DNA from: an uncultured Verrucomicrobiales bacterium
GTDB lineage: Bacteria; Verrucomicrobiota; Verrucomicrobiia; Verrucomicrobiales; Akkermansiaceae
NCBI GenBank assembly: GCA_937928735.1
Contig: CALFVF010000012.1
Span: forward strand, 109,174-173,173
DNA length: 64,000 bases
Reading direction: 5' to 3'
Within the stretch, counting starts at the first letter, position 1. Each line of letters starts with the position of its first letter. The translations under genes and the position numbers were made by a program. Under the pieces are notes generated by a model. The model ran no database searches, was not told the DNA's origin, and was given only the letters and a program-made list of their open reading frames with translations. This document shows, in pieces, positions 18,143 through 26,705 of the stretch.

Positions 18143-18416
18143 TCATGCCGTCTTCAGAATCCACTTGTTGGATGAAGTCTTGGAGTTCCTGCTCGTTGAT
18201 TAATTGTTTTTCTATCAGAAATCGTGTTAAAGCCTGTATGGCCAGTTTTTGCCGTTCTACCTCTACTTTGAGTTTGTCGACTTGGCGATCGCGATTGAAT
18301 AAATCTTGAGTAGTCTGTTGCTGATTCATTTTCAGCCCAGAGATAGATTTCTCTGTAGCTGTATTGTCTAAACTATTGGCGATGTTTCCGAGTAGTGATG
18401 ATGTCATCCATTCCAT
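18072..18416 (-). CDS. Small coiled-coil protein, unknown function
   Basis: The 114-residue product has a Gln/Asn-rich N-terminal third and a heptad-like helix (about 40-75), followed by a segment rich in Glu and Gln ending in DGMIDGKI. Small cytoplasmic helical proteins with an 'EKQLINEQELQDFI..VD..DG..DGKI' pattern recur in bacteria, which supports a real gene. Its 3' end overlaps the decayed methyltransferase remnant by about 70 bases in another frame. Confidence 0.55.
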   Translation of the reverse strand: MEWMTSSLLGNIANSLDNTATEKSISGLKMNQQQTTQDLFNRDRQVDKLKVEVERQKLAIQALTRFLIEKQLINEQELQDFIQQVDSEDGMIDGKISSGTSGQPRFVFPESNSE

Positions 18417-18651
18417 TGTGTTGTTTTCTATGCTAGCAGTTGGTATCTCCTGTTTATTATCGCAGAATAATCTCTAATTACACTATCATGGCCGTACTGA
18501 TGGTCAATGATAACTCAGATAGAGCGATTGTAGCCGTATTTCAGAATCAAAATCATGCACTCTGTCTCTTCGGGTAGAAGAAGCTTTTTGTGCATTGTTT
18601 TACACCAGTTAACCTAGACTACTCAAAAAACAATCTGAGAGAAAGTGCGTG

Positions 18652-19131
18652 CTAGATGTCTGTTTCTAGATATTTAGTTGGGTCTGACTCTGCGATTTTC
18701 TGAATCAAGTTATTTCGTTTTAGAAGGAGGCTAGTCATATACCGCTTTAAAAAAAGAGAGTCTGCTATCGTACCTAATAATCCCAATGGTGATTCGTAGT
18801 CAAATCGGTCAATCATGACTGTTAGGCCATTTTCTTCTGAAAAATTATGATCGTGGTCAAACCGTTGAAAGGCTCCTTTGACCATGGAGTCTCGGAAGTG
18901 ATATGGACGCTCAAATTGGGTGATTTCTGTAGATAATCGTTGGCGAATCCCGAAATGAGTAGCCTCCCAAGTGACACTCTCTCCAAGGTTAATGAGACCA
19001 CTAGTACGGCCTGCAATCGCCTTTTCGTTTGTCTGCTCTGTGGATTTCTCGTGAAGGTCAATACTACGCGATAAATCAAAGGCAACTTCGATTGGGCAAG
19101 CGATTTTTGTCGTGAGGAGAATGAGTGGCAT
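18652..19131 (-). CDS. SRPBCC-superfamily protein (START/Bet v1-like fold)
   Basis: From the internal ATG at 19131 the product is 159 residues. The longer frame (from 19233) adds 34 residues that do not look like the fold and overlap the upstream gene. The start PLILLTTKIACPIEVAFDL, the ending with ALFL-type helix residues and the LGESVTWEATHFG, YHFRDSMVKGAFQRFDHDH and LLGTIADSLFLKRYM stretches match SRPBCC proteins related to the plant cyclase/YfhC group. Such proteins bind hydrophobic ligands in a cavity. The ligand is unknown. Confidence 0.7.
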   Translation of the reverse strand: MPLILLTTKIACPIEVAFDLSRSIDLHEKSTEQTNEKAIAGRTSGLINLGESVTWEATHFGIRQRLSTEITQFERPYHFRDSMVKGAFQRFDHDHNFSEENGLTVMIDRFDYESPLGLLGTIADSLFLKRYMTSLLLKRNNLIQKIAESDPTKYLETDI

Positions 19132-19235
19132 TGGATATGACTCTGTAGGTTCTGGGGAATTTTCTACGAGTGAACGATATGTTATGCCCCGAATCTTGGA
19201 AAATTGGTGGTTGAGGAGTAACGCTTTGTTCAATG

Positions 19236-19604
19236 TTATTTCTGCTTTTGCAGTATTAAATCCGAGTACTCTTCTTGTAATGAAAATTGATTAATCCATC
19301 GGGTCTCATCAGCTCTGAATGTTAGCTCAGCTTGGTGCATCGCGTTCTCCAAACTATCGTGAATTGAATAAGGTGAATGAACTCTTTCAGGATACACAGG
19401 TGAGAAAGAGTATACTTCTATATCGTTCGCATGACCTTCATCAATTACTTGATATGACCACAACTCTACGCCTTTATTTGATGGGCGTAATTCGAGCCAG
19501 CAAATACCTGTTGATGTATAACGAAGACTAATCAATAATTGTTCCACACTTTTACCGTGAAACAAGGCAAACGATATTTGCGAATGATTCAAATAGCGCG
19601 ACAT
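19236..19604 (-). CDS. Conserved-looking protein of unknown function
   Basis: A 122-residue frame with no signal peptide or membrane segment. It mixes strands and helices and ends with a Trp-containing segment (TRWINQFSLQEEYSDL). It lies between an outer-membrane protein gene and the SRPBCC gene on the same strand, 15 bases after the former, so cotranscription is likely. No family is recognised. Confidence 0.5.
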   Translation of the reverse strand: MSRYLNHSQISFALFHGKSVEQLLISLRYTSTGICWLELRPSNKGVELWSYQVIDEGHANDIEVYSFSPVYPERVHSPYSIHDSLENAMHQAELTFRADETRWINQFSLQEEYSDLILQKQK

Positions 19605-19619
19605 AGTTTTCTTACCCCT

Positions 19620-20327
19620 CTAAAAAGAAACCTCAAACCAGACACCTCCATGTAGGGAATCCCCACCATTATCACTGTCGAGCTGGATGGATGTTCCCAG
19701 AAATGGGGAGATGGAGACATTGCTGTTAATGTCGTAGGTAAAGGTGATTCTGTAGTAGAGGTCATTGAGGCCATTGCGCCCGTAGTAGTCTTCTACGGCT
19801 GAGATGCCGAGTTTGTAGGAGAGGTAGGCGTCTTCGTTGAGGACTCGGTAGTAGTTAGTCTCGATGTTGCTGTAGAATCCGTCCGCGCCGAAGTCATAGT
19901 GGACACTGGCTCCTAAATCGAGATTGTCGCTGAGGTGATAGGTGGTAAAGAGTCCGATATCGAGGCCACTATCAAAGATTTCTGAACTATCAAAGGAGCG
20001 ATAGGTGAGTGAGAGACCATATTGGTAATCGTCTTTTTGAACTGTGAAGTCTGTGAATACACCAGTTTCTGTGAAATCACCATCACCAGTTTCGCTGCCA
20101 TACCAGACACCAAATTGCAGTGAATTTGTGTTATTGAATGCGTATTCACCCTGGAGTTGCACATCTAACCAGTCCTCTGAGAGCTCAAAGCCACGGAAGA
20201 TGTATTCACTGCGGTAGCCAGTCGCCACCTCGACTCCTAAGGCGAGTTCGCCTTCTTCATCTACGGCGAATGTATGGTGTAGAGGAAGAAGTATGAGTGA
20301 GGTGATGAGTGCTTTAGGAGAAATCAT
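19620..20327 (-). CDS. Outer-membrane beta-barrel protein (TorF-like)
   Basis: The 235-residue product has a signal peptide (about 1-21) followed by alternating amphipathic strands, with the signature VEVATGYRSEYIFRGFELS close to the N-terminus and a terminal Phe (GGVWFEVSF), the usual end of an outer-membrane barrel. The length fits a barrel of 10-12 strands. The 'GYRSEYIFRG' start recurs in a family of putative porins of unknown cargo. Confidence 0.7.
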   Translation of the reverse strand: MISPKALITSLILLPLHHTFAVDEEGELALGVEVATGYRSEYIFRGFELSEDWLDVQLQGEYAFNNTNSLQFGVWYGSETGDGDFTETGVFTDFTVQKDDYQYGLSLTYRSFDSSEIFDSGLDIGLFTTYHLSDNLDLGASVHYDFGADGFYSNIETNYYRVLNEDAYLSYKLGISAVEDYYGRNGLNDLYYRITFTYDINSNVSISPFLGTSIQLDSDNGGDSLHGGVWFEVSF

Positions 20328-20362
20328 AGTAAAGTAAGAGTGCGAGTGCCGCGGTGTGTGAG

Positions 20363-21508
20363 TTATTGCAGATAGGAGCTAAAGGCTGTTTTTATTTTTT
20401 CGAGTCCCTCAAGAACTCGCGCGTGAGGGCAGCCGTAATTAAAGCGGACTTGGCGAGGCGCGCCAAAGGCAGCACCGTCATTGAGCCAGAGGCCAGCTTC
20501 CTTCTCAAGATGGAGGGCGGGTTGCTTGATGTCGAGCTCTCGGCAGTCGAGCAGAGAGAGGTAGGTGGCCTGATTCCATGGCGTGCTGACACCTGGTAAC
20601 TCAGTACGGACAAATTCGCTCACGGTGTCTCTATTTTTGCGTAAGTAGAGGAGGAGTTCTTGTCGCCAGGATTCCCCGTGCTTGTAGGCAGCTTCGGCAC
20701 CTACCATGGCGAGAAGGTTAATCTCAGGCAGGGTGCAGCCTTTGGCGACTGCGAACCTGCGGCGTAAGCTCTCATTTTCAATCACCGCGTAGGCGTAGCC
20801 GAGTCCTGCGATATTGTAGGTCTTGGAGGGCGCCATGAGCGTGATCAGATTCTCTCGGTAGTTCTCTGGGAGACGCAGAGCACTGAAGTGGGGTGTTTGC
20901 TTAGCATCGAGTATGAGATCACAGTGGATCTCATCGGAGACCAGCAGGAGGTGATGGCGCTGGCAGAATTCCGCTAATTGGAGAATCTCCGCTTCCTCAA
21001 AGACTCGGCCAAGGGGGTTTTGTGGATTGCAGAGGATAAAGAGCTTAGTGTCAGGGCGCACGGTTTGCTCAAGAGCCTCCCAGTCGAAGCGCCATTGACC
21101 ATCCTTGTAGATGTGGTCGACAGTGAGTGTGTCCATGCCAGCGTCTTTCGCGACATGGAGGAATGGGTAGTAGACTGGTGTGCAGGTGAGTAATGAGTCT
21201 CCGGGTTCACCGACGGCGCGTGCGATCAGTGAGAGAGCAGGGACTAGCCCCCCTAGGTGCTCAAGACTCTCTGCTGTGAGTTCGGCACCGTGTTGCTCGC
21301 GGAGGTAGGTGAGAACGGTGTCCTCTAGGCTCTCGTGAGGGTGAGCGTAGCCAAAGACGCCGTGATCACAGCGCTGTTTAAGAGCCTCGATCACAGCAGG
21401 CGGGGAGGTGAAGTCCATGTCTGCCACCCAGTAGGGATCAAGATCAGGGCGTCTATCCCATTTGATAGATCCAGTACCACGGCGTGTTATGATAGTGTCA
21501 AAAGACAT
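20363..21508 (-). CDS. PatB/MalY-type C-S lyase (class I/II aminotransferase fold)
   Basis: A 381-residue pyridoxal-phosphate enzyme. Lys229 in APSKTYNIAG is the Schiff-base residue, SDEIHCDL (191-198) carries the Asp that binds the cofactor nitrogen and NPQNPLG (161-167) binds the ring. The start WVADMDFTSPP and FGYAH match the cystathionine beta-lyase PatB/MalY group, which releases pyruvate, ammonia and a thiol from cysteine conjugates. It could serve methionine synthesis or thiol release; no methionine gene is adjacent. Confidence 0.85.
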   Translation of the reverse strand: MSFDTIITRRGTGSIKWDRRPDLDPYWVADMDFTSPPAVIEALKQRCDHGVFGYAHPHESLEDTVLTYLREQHGAELTAESLEHLGGLVPALSLIARAVGEPGDSLLTCTPVYYPFLHVAKDAGMDTLTVDHIYKDGQWRFDWEALEQTVRPDTKLFILCNPQNPLGRVFEEAEILQLAEFCQRHHLLLVSDEIHCDLILDAKQTPHFSALRLPENYRENLITLMAPSKTYNIAGLGYAYAVIENESLRRRFAVAKGCTLPEINLLAMVGAEAAYKHGESWRQELLLYLRKNRDTVSEFVRTELPGVSTPWNQATYLSLLDCRELDIKQPALHLEKEAGLWLNDGAAFGAPRQVRFNYGCPHARVLEGLEKIKTAFSSYLQ

Positions 21509-21544
21509 GAGGCTAAAGGTGTGAGAGCTTAGAGTGGAAGAGGA

Positions 21545-22066
21545 TTAAATGTAATTGGTGTCTTCTTCCTGTTCGGGAACGGGAGGGAGAAGGTCTTCGC
21601 GCAGTAGTAAGCGCTCGATACTTAGATCATCGAGAAGGTCTTGTTCTGTCTGGAGAACAATGGAGATGAAAGGGACGATACGATCGATCTCTGCAATGGC
21701 ACAATGCACCATGCTAGATATAATATCTTTATCATAGAGTTCTTTCTCAAAGAGATTTGTGATGCGAAAGACAAGAATCTGGCGATCAAAATCATACTCG
21801 AACCCTCCGAGATTAAGCTGCTTATTCCCACGCTGAAGTAGCTCGAGAACATAGGGCATGTGCTCATCGGAAACAGGCATCTTTGTTTCCGCCATAATCG
21901 CTAAGGCATTCAGTGGGACAAAGGCCTGTGCGATGAGATCGATACGCGTGTGATGCGCCTCAAAGGCCGTGCGTAGAACATCTCGCCCCTCAATAAACTC
22001 GGAGTGCCAGCCTTGCTCATTGAAGGCATTATAAACGGATTCAATCTGGCGGGATGGCGGTCGCAT
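21545..22066 (-). CDS. YbjN-like domain protein
   Basis: The 173-residue cytoplasmic protein resembles the YbjN/sensory-transduction-like group, a fold related to type III secretion chaperones. Signature stretches are LQRGNKQLNLGGFEYDFDRQ and LVFRITNLFEKELYD. The C-terminal 20 residues are acidic and Pro-rich. The role is unknown. It lies between patB-like and membrane-protein genes on one strand. Confidence 0.65.
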   Translation of the reverse strand: MRPPSRQIESVYNAFNEQGWHSEFIEGRDVLRTAFEAHHTRIDLIAQAFVPLNALAIMAETKMPVSDEHMPYVLELLQRGNKQLNLGGFEYDFDRQILVFRITNLFEKELYDKDIISSMVHCAIAEIDRIVPFISIVLQTEQDLLDDLSIERLLLREDLLPPVPEQEEDTNYI

Positions 22067-22168
22067 GGCGTTAGTCTTGTTTGGAAGCTTCTAATGTTCA
22101 AGTGCCAAGTCAGGCCATTTAGAGCTTCGTTGAGAAAGGGCTGAGACTTTAGGCGATTTTCTAATACT

Positions 22169-22693
22169 TTAAGCGTCTTTCTGGGACTTCACGCGCCCCT
22201 GAATCGCTTTTTGTAGCATAGGCCGAGTGTGGCGGGCAATGGGGGCGAGGGAGAGGATGACGCCCTGTGAGCGCTCTTCATTAAAATGTAAGGTGAGAGT
22301 GCGCTCGTCACATTCTGCCTCAGAAATCTCATGCCAGTAGACGAGCTGTAAATTCTTCTCAGGTTTCCAGAAGGGGAAGATCTCCACCCCCATGGGAGTG
22401 AGTATGATGTAGGCGTGGCGGATACAGCGTAGAGAAAATCGTAGCAGAAAGCTGGCGATGCAGAAGGGGAAGAGTGCCACCCAGCCATAGCCTTCTAAAA
22501 TGGGTTTTTCAATACCCCACTGATCCAGTGAGAGGTAGAAGATCGTGCCCGATAGCGCGTAGATGAAGGTGCTTGTTAGAAAGAAAATGACACCTTGGCG
22601 ACTACGAGTGAATCGCAGTTCCTTCTCTGGCTCCACCAGAGACTGAGGAGATTCTCCTACGAACTTGGTGATGAGCTTGGCAATGATAGACAT
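22169..22693 (-). CDS. Membrane protein with PH-like cytoplasmic part, unknown function
   Basis: The 174-residue protein has two hydrophobic helices at about 33-54 and 66-90 followed by a strand-rich region (YIILTPMGVEIFPFWKPEKN, WHEISEAECDERTLTLHF). This layout matches many small bacterial membrane proteins with a PH-like domain after a helical hairpin. It starts 22 bases after the ruvB stop codon, so it likely belongs to the ruvB transcript. Confidence 0.6.
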   Translation of the reverse strand: MSIIAKLITKFVGESPQSLVEPEKELRFTRSRQGVIFFLTSTFIYALSGTIFYLSLDQWGIEKPILEGYGWVALFPFCIASFLLRFSLRCIRHAYIILTPMGVEIFPFWKPEKNLQLVYWHEISEAECDERTLTLHFNEERSQGVILSLAPIARHTRPMLQKAIQGRVKSQKDA

Positions 22694-22715
22694 GATGACT
22701 AGGGATCAATGAGCT

Positions 22716-23750
22716 CTAGAGAAGCTCCCCTTGGGCGGATTCTTGGCTGGAAGGTGGTGGAGTGGGCGCGCCGATTTTCTCATAGGCCGCGGGCATGGCG
22801 ACTCGACCTCGAGGTGTGCGCTTCATGAAGCCCTGCATGATAAGGAATGGCTCATGCACCTCCTCAAGGGTAGAGGCATCTTCCCCGACTGCAACGGCGA
22901 GAGAAGAGAGGCCGACAGGGCCGCCATTAAACTTATAAATCGCGGCTTCCAGCACACGTAGATCCATTTCATCCAGACCGTCTTCATCGATCTCGATCAT
23001 CGCTAGTGCGGCCTTCGCGGTTTCCTCAGTGATCTTGCCATCTGCGCGGACTTGGGCGTAGTCGCGCACCCAGCGCAGCAGGTTATTGGCAATACGGGGA
23101 GTGCCGCGCGAGCGCGAGGCGATTTCTAGAGCTCCCTCCGCTGTGATTTCGAGATCCAGCAGGCCAGCAGAGCGCTCAAGGATGAAGGCGAGCTCTTCTC
23201 GATTGTAGTAATCCAGGCGATTAATGAGGCCGAAGCGTGAGCGCAGGGGACTAGTGAGCATACCTGAGCGTGTGGTAGCGCCGACGAGAGTGAACTTCGG
23301 TAAGTTCAGCTGGATCGAGCGAGCAGAAGGGCCTGAGTCGATGATGATATCTAGGCGAAAGTCCTCCATCGCAGGATAGAGGTACTCCTCAATCGCTGGG
23401 TGTAGGCGATGAATCTCATCAATAAAGAGAATGTCCCCACGAGCGACATTGGTCAGAACACCAGCGAGGTCTCCGGCCTTCTCGATCTGTGGGCCAGAGG
23501 TGGTGTGCAGTTGGGTACCAGCAGCGGCGGCGATGATATTGGCGAGAGTGGTTTTCCCGAGACCAGGAGGGCCAGAGAGTAAGACGTGCTCGAGGACATC
23601 GTCACGCATCTGAGCGGCCTCCACCATCAGCATGAGGCGCTCCTTGACCTTATCTTGACCATGGAACTCGCTAAATGCGGGTGGGCGCAGAGAGAGATCA
23701 AGGGGTGTGTCTGGTGAGGTGCTAGCCGCTTCGTAAGAAAAGTCATCCAT
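22716..23750 (-). CDS. ruvB: Holliday junction helicase RuvB
   Basis: The 344-residue AAA+ motor drives branch migration of Holliday junctions together with RuvA. Walker [10 protein letters not shown] is at 60-68, Walker B DEIHR at 111-115, sensor I VGATTRSG follows, and the C-terminal winged helix contains [15 protein letters not shown] and [10 protein letters not shown]. The length is normal. No ruvA or ruvC is seen in the window. Confidence 0.96.
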   Translation of the reverse strand: MDDFSYEAASTSPDTPLDLSLRPPAFSEFHGQDKVKERLMLMVEAAQMRDDVLEHVLLSGPPGLGKTTLANIIAAAAGTQLHTTSGPQIEKAGDLAGVLTNVARGDILFIDEIHRLHPAIEEYLYPAMEDFRLDIIIDSGPSARSIQLNLPKFTLVGATTRSGMLTSPLRSRFGLINRLDYYNREELAFILERSAGLLDLEITAEGALEIASRSRGTPRIANNLLRWVRDYAQVRADGKITEETAKAALAMIEIDEDGLDEMDLRVLEAAIYKFNGGPVGLSSLAVAVGEDASTLEEVHEPFLIMQGFMKRTPRGRVAMPAAYEKIGAPTPPPSSQESAQGELL

Positions 23751-23789
23751 GATATTGGGTCAAGAGAGTGGTTGGAAAAGGCTGGCGGT

Positions 23790-24392
23790 TTACGAGTGAC
23801 TAGTGGAGGCAGGAATGGTCTTTAGCCATTCTAACAAATCGCCATGATTGTGAAGATCGTACTGGAAGGAGTGAAAGCCGAATGCCTTACCAGCGGAGAT
23901 ATTCTCTGGCATATCGTCAATGTAGATCGTCTCCTCAGGAATCAGGTCATAGAGCTGGATCGAGGCCAGATAGAAGCGCTCAGCTGGTTTGATCGCCTTC
24001 ACCTCGTGGGAGAAAATCGCGCCATCAAAGTGCTCGAAGACAGGATAATGACTCGTGATGTGGGGAGCATGAATGCAGTTTGTATTCGAGTAGAGGATGA
24101 GTCTGTGTCCTTGGGCTTTGAGTTCTTTCACCAGTTCCCAGGTACCAGGAATCGGTGTGAAGATTGCATTCCATGCATCGCAGAACGCTTCCGCAGAACC
24201 GTGGAAATCGAGCAACTGCGAGGCTTCAGCGATGAAGTCCTGCTTAGCAATTTGCCCACTCTCAAAGCCGTCTTTTTTCGCCATGAGAGTCTGGAAGTCT
24301 TCTTGGTTAGAAGAAGGGCCTGTGAGTTCTCCTAAAGCGGGGGCGAAATCAAAATCGAGGAGAACTTTGCCAATATCAAATAGATAAGTCAC
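23790..24392 (-). CDS. HAD-superfamily phosphatase (YihX-like)
   Basis: The 200-residue cytosolic hydrolase has motif I DIGKVLLDFDF (the nucleophile is the first Asp; the second position of DxD is replaced by Gly-Lys-Val), motif II LYSNTN, a Lys in KAIKPAERFY and motif IV YIDDMPENI. The layout fits the YihX group of sugar-phosphate phosphatases (subfamily IA). DIGKVLL is the usual form in that group. The substrate is not known. It precedes ruvB by 39 bases. Confidence 0.8.
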   Translation of the reverse strand: MTYLFDIGKVLLDFDFAPALGELTGPSSNQEDFQTLMAKKDGFESGQIAKQDFIAEASQLLDFHGSAEAFCDAWNAIFTPIPGTWELVKELKAQGHRLILYSNTNCIHAPHITSHYPVFEHFDGAIFSHEVKAIKPAERFYLASIQLYDLIPEETIYIDDMPENISAGKAFGFHSFQYDLHNHGDLLEWLKTIPASTSHS

Positions 24393-24478
24393 GGTAGATA
24401 AATGTGTGTAAAAATGCTGTGATTAGAGATGTCACAATTAGAGATTATGTTAGTAATCAATTTGTTAGAATGGCGATG

Positions 24479-24997
24479 CTAGAAAAACAAGAAGCGCTTC
24501 TTGCGCTTGGCTTTGCGTTTGTAGCGGCCATCACCCACGCTGATGACCTGCACGCGCGCTCTGGTCAGGCCTTGTTGTTTGAAGCCCAGCTTTGCGGCCG
24601 CTCTGGGAGTCACATCGATATGGCGCCCAGCAATGAAGGGGCCGCGGTCATTGAGGCGCATCTTGAGCGACTTGCCGTTTTCTAAGTTGGTGACCTTGAC
24701 CACACAGGGGAGGGGAAGGGTCTTGTGGGCACCACTGATGTGCCAAGGCATGACTTTTTCTCCCAGAGAGGTATTGCCACGCTTGAGGCCAAAGAACTTA
24801 CTCTCATCATACCAGGAGGCCGTAGCTGTCTCATCGTAGTGCAGTGCCTGCTCCACACTCATCGGCTGGTAGTGCTGACCGCGGATGGTGTAGGAGCGAG
24901 TCATATAGCCATCATAGCTGCCTGAGGAAGCACAGGAGCTAAAGGCAAGTACCGAGACTAGGAGGAGACTCGCGCAGCAGAGACGATAGAGAGACAT
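24479..24997 (-). CDS. rlpA: RlpA-like septal lipoprotein with a double-psi beta-barrel
   Basis: The 172-residue product starts with a lipoprotein signal (LAFSSC, lipid-bearing Cys near residue 22). The rest holds the RlpA double-psi barrel: TATASWYDESKFFG, MPWHISGAHKTLPLP, VTNLENGKSLKMRLNDRGPF and IDVTPRAAAKLGF. RlpA-type proteins cut glycan strands without stem peptides at the division site in some bacteria. There is no SPOR domain here. The tail is very basic. It begins 12 bases after hisI. Confidence 0.85.
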   Translation of the reverse strand: MSLYRLCCASLLLVSVLAFSSCASSGSYDGYMTRSYTIRGQHYQPMSVEQALHYDETATASWYDESKFFGLKRGNTSLGEKVMPWHISGAHKTLPLPCVVKVTNLENGKSLKMRLNDRGPFIAGRHIDVTPRAAAKLGFKQQGLTRARVQVISVGDGRYKRKAKRKKRFLFF

Positions 24998-25009
24998 GCT
25001 GATGGCGAG

Positions 25010-25465
25010 TTAGCTAGAGTAGACAGCGTCAGGGTCAAAGCTGCGATCTTCTGTAAACTGGAGCGCTGTGGGCTCAGTGGCATTCTCTAGATCGACTTTA
25101 CGGTAGAAGCAGGATGGGCGGCCAGTGTGGCAGGCACCAGAGCCGATCTGCTCGACATAGAGAATGATCGCATCTTGGTCGCAGTCCGTGCGGATTTCTT
25201 TCACCTTCTGAATGTGTCCAGAAGTGGCTCCTTTATGCCAGATTTCCTGACGACTGCGTGAGTAGTAGACGGCTTCACCGAGCTTGAGAGTCATTTTGAG
25301 AGACTCGTCATTCATGTATGCCAGCATCAGGGGCTCTTTGGTTGTCGCGTCCATGGCGACAGCTGGGATTAGGCCGTCTTGGTCAAACTTAGGTGCAAAT
25401 ACGGGATTCTCTTCGATGTCTTTTTTACAATCGCGAGATCCGAAAGAAACTTTGTTTTCGAGCAT
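25010..25465 (-). CDS. hisI: Phosphoribosyl-AMP cyclohydrolase
   Basis: The 151-residue enzyme performs the third step of histidine synthesis, opening the adenine ring of PR-AMP. Diagnostic stretches are EPLMLAYMNDESL, YYSRSRQEIWHKGATSGH, DCDQDAI with the zinc/magnesium Asp and Cys, and GACHTGRPSCFYR with zinc-binding Cys. The HisE domain fused in many proteobacteria is absent. No other his gene is close, so the pathway is dispersed. Confidence 0.93.
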   Translation of the reverse strand: MLENKVSFGSRDCKKDIEENPVFAPKFDQDGLIPAVAMDATTKEPLMLAYMNDESLKMTLKLGEAVYYSRSRQEIWHKGATSGHIQKVKEIRTDCDQDAIILYVEQIGSGACHTGRPSCFYRKVDLENATEPTALQFTEDRSFDPDAVYSS

Positions 25466-25471
25466 AAAAAG

Positions 25472-25500
25472 GACGTAGCACGGTTGAACTCTGATTTGAA
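25472..25500 (-). promoter_or_regulatory. Promoter of hisI
   Basis: TTCAAA (25500-25495), 17 bases, then TACGTC (25477-25472), ending 6 bases before the ATG. It is the third example of the TACnTC -10 form in this window. Confidence 0.4.
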
Positions 25501-25549
25501 GCTGGATTTTAGGTTTGTCAATTTCTCAAATATCAGTGAGCAATAGAGC

Positions 25550-26569
25550 GTGGCTTACACAGAAAATAAAGCATACGAGCTCATCAGTGCGGCGCATGAG
25601 CGAGGACGACTCGGGCACGCCTTCATTCTCATCGGAGATGCACACGCGGGCGTGGAGCGTCTCGCCGCGAGACTCGCTCAGATGCTCAATGAACCAGCTG
25701 CAGATGCCGCAGGGCTCGACCTCTTTGGAGAAGCGCCTGAGCCAGCTCCCAAGGAGCTCGATGAGCTGCAGGGTGATCTAGTGCGGGTGATACGACCACA
25801 GTCGAAGTCACGCCGCATTAGTAAGGAAGACATCCGTGATCTCGAAAAAGCCCTGCACACAGTGGCTAGTGAAGGGAAGTGGAAGATCGGCATTATCAGA
25901 GATGCGGAGAGAATGGGTGTGGAGGCGGAGAATGCGTTTTTAAAAACCCTCGAAGAACCTCCTCCTTCTTGTCTGCTGCTCCTTCTAACAAATAGTCCGC
26001 AGAGGCTTCTCCCTACCATTCTCTCTCGCTGTGTGCGCCTACCACTCATTGCTGGTGAGAAGAAACGTGAGCGCTCCAGCTCGGAGGAGCACTTGCTGAA
26101 AGCCCTCGTCGCCCATGCGAAACAAGGCTTTGGCATGCTAGCACATGCCCTCACGCTGAAAGGCGCTTTCTCACAGGTGCTCACTAAGCGCAAGACAGAG
26201 ATCAGCAAGGGAAATGATGCATGTCTAAAGGAAGAAGTGACACTCTACAAGCAGTCCACAGAGGGGGACTGGCTCAAGCGCCGAGAAGAGTACTACAAGG
26301 CGCTCACTGAGAGCGAATACTTACTGGATCGCACAGTTTTGATCGATGTTCTTATCGCGTGGCTGGGTGATATTGTACGCAGTAAATGTGGGGCTGAGAG
26401 GCTCGATTATCCTGAGTATGCGGAGTTCACCTCTCACTTGGCAGAGGCCGAGTCCATGGAGTCTCTACTAGCGCGGATGGAGTCGATAGAAGAGCTGCGC
26501 TCCATTCTAGAGACAAATGCTCAGGAACAGCTCGCGCTGGAAGTCGGGTTTATGAAGGCCTTTGGTTAA
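25550..26569 (+). CDS. holB: DNA polymerase III delta-prime-like clamp loader subunit
   Basis: The 339-residue protein starts at a GTG. HAFILIGDAHAGVERLAARL occupies the P-loop position but lacks the GKT/S, so it should not bind ATP. EDIRDLEKALHTVASEGKWKIGIIRDAERMG region, KTLEEPPPSC and LPTILSRCVRL (the SRC arginine-finger motif) match HolB/DnaX clamp-loader proteins. The usual four-Cys zinc module is missing. It would join DnaX and HolA to open the sliding clamp. It is a single gene. Confidence 0.75.
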   Translation: MAYTENKAYELISAAHERGRLGHAFILIGDAHAGVERLAARLAQMLNEPAADAAGLDLFGEAPEPAPKELDELQGDLVRVIRPQSKSRRISKEDIRDLEKALHTVASEGKWKIGIIRDAERMGVEAENAFLKTLEEPPPSCLLLLLTNSPQRLLPTILSRCVRLPLIAGEKKRERSSSEEHLLKALVAHAKQGFGMLAHALTLKGAFSQVLTKRKTEISKGNDACLKEEVTLYKQSTEGDWLKRREEYYKALTESEYLLDRTVLIDVLIAWLGDIVRSKCGAERLDYPEYAEFTSHLAEAESMESLLARMESIEELRSILETNAQEQLALEVGFMKAFG

Positions 26570-26646
26570 GTTTTAGACTAAGATCTTCAACGTAGAGAGT
26601 CAGTGACTTGGAGCGTCTCATACTCCTTAAAGTCATGGGATTGAGG

Positions 26647-26675
26647 TTGCTTGTTCGCTCGTTTGGGCTTATAGC
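26647..26675 (+). promoter_or_regulatory. Promoter of the TonB-system operon
   Basis: TTGCTT (26647-26652), 17 bases, then TATAGC (26670-26675), 30 bases before the first ATG of the operon. Confidence 0.5.
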
Positions 26676-26705
26676 TTCCGCGGTAATTCACGATGGTTCG
26701 CGGCA

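Noticed and set aside
16631..26625. A 17-base sequence (TGGAGyGTCTCATACTC) repeated upstream of the thioredoxin-like gene (16631-16647) and the TonB operon (26609-26625)
   Set aside because: With one mismatch, pairs like this are expected several times by chance in a 64-kb window scanned on both strands. The TonB operon also has a better promoter further downstream.
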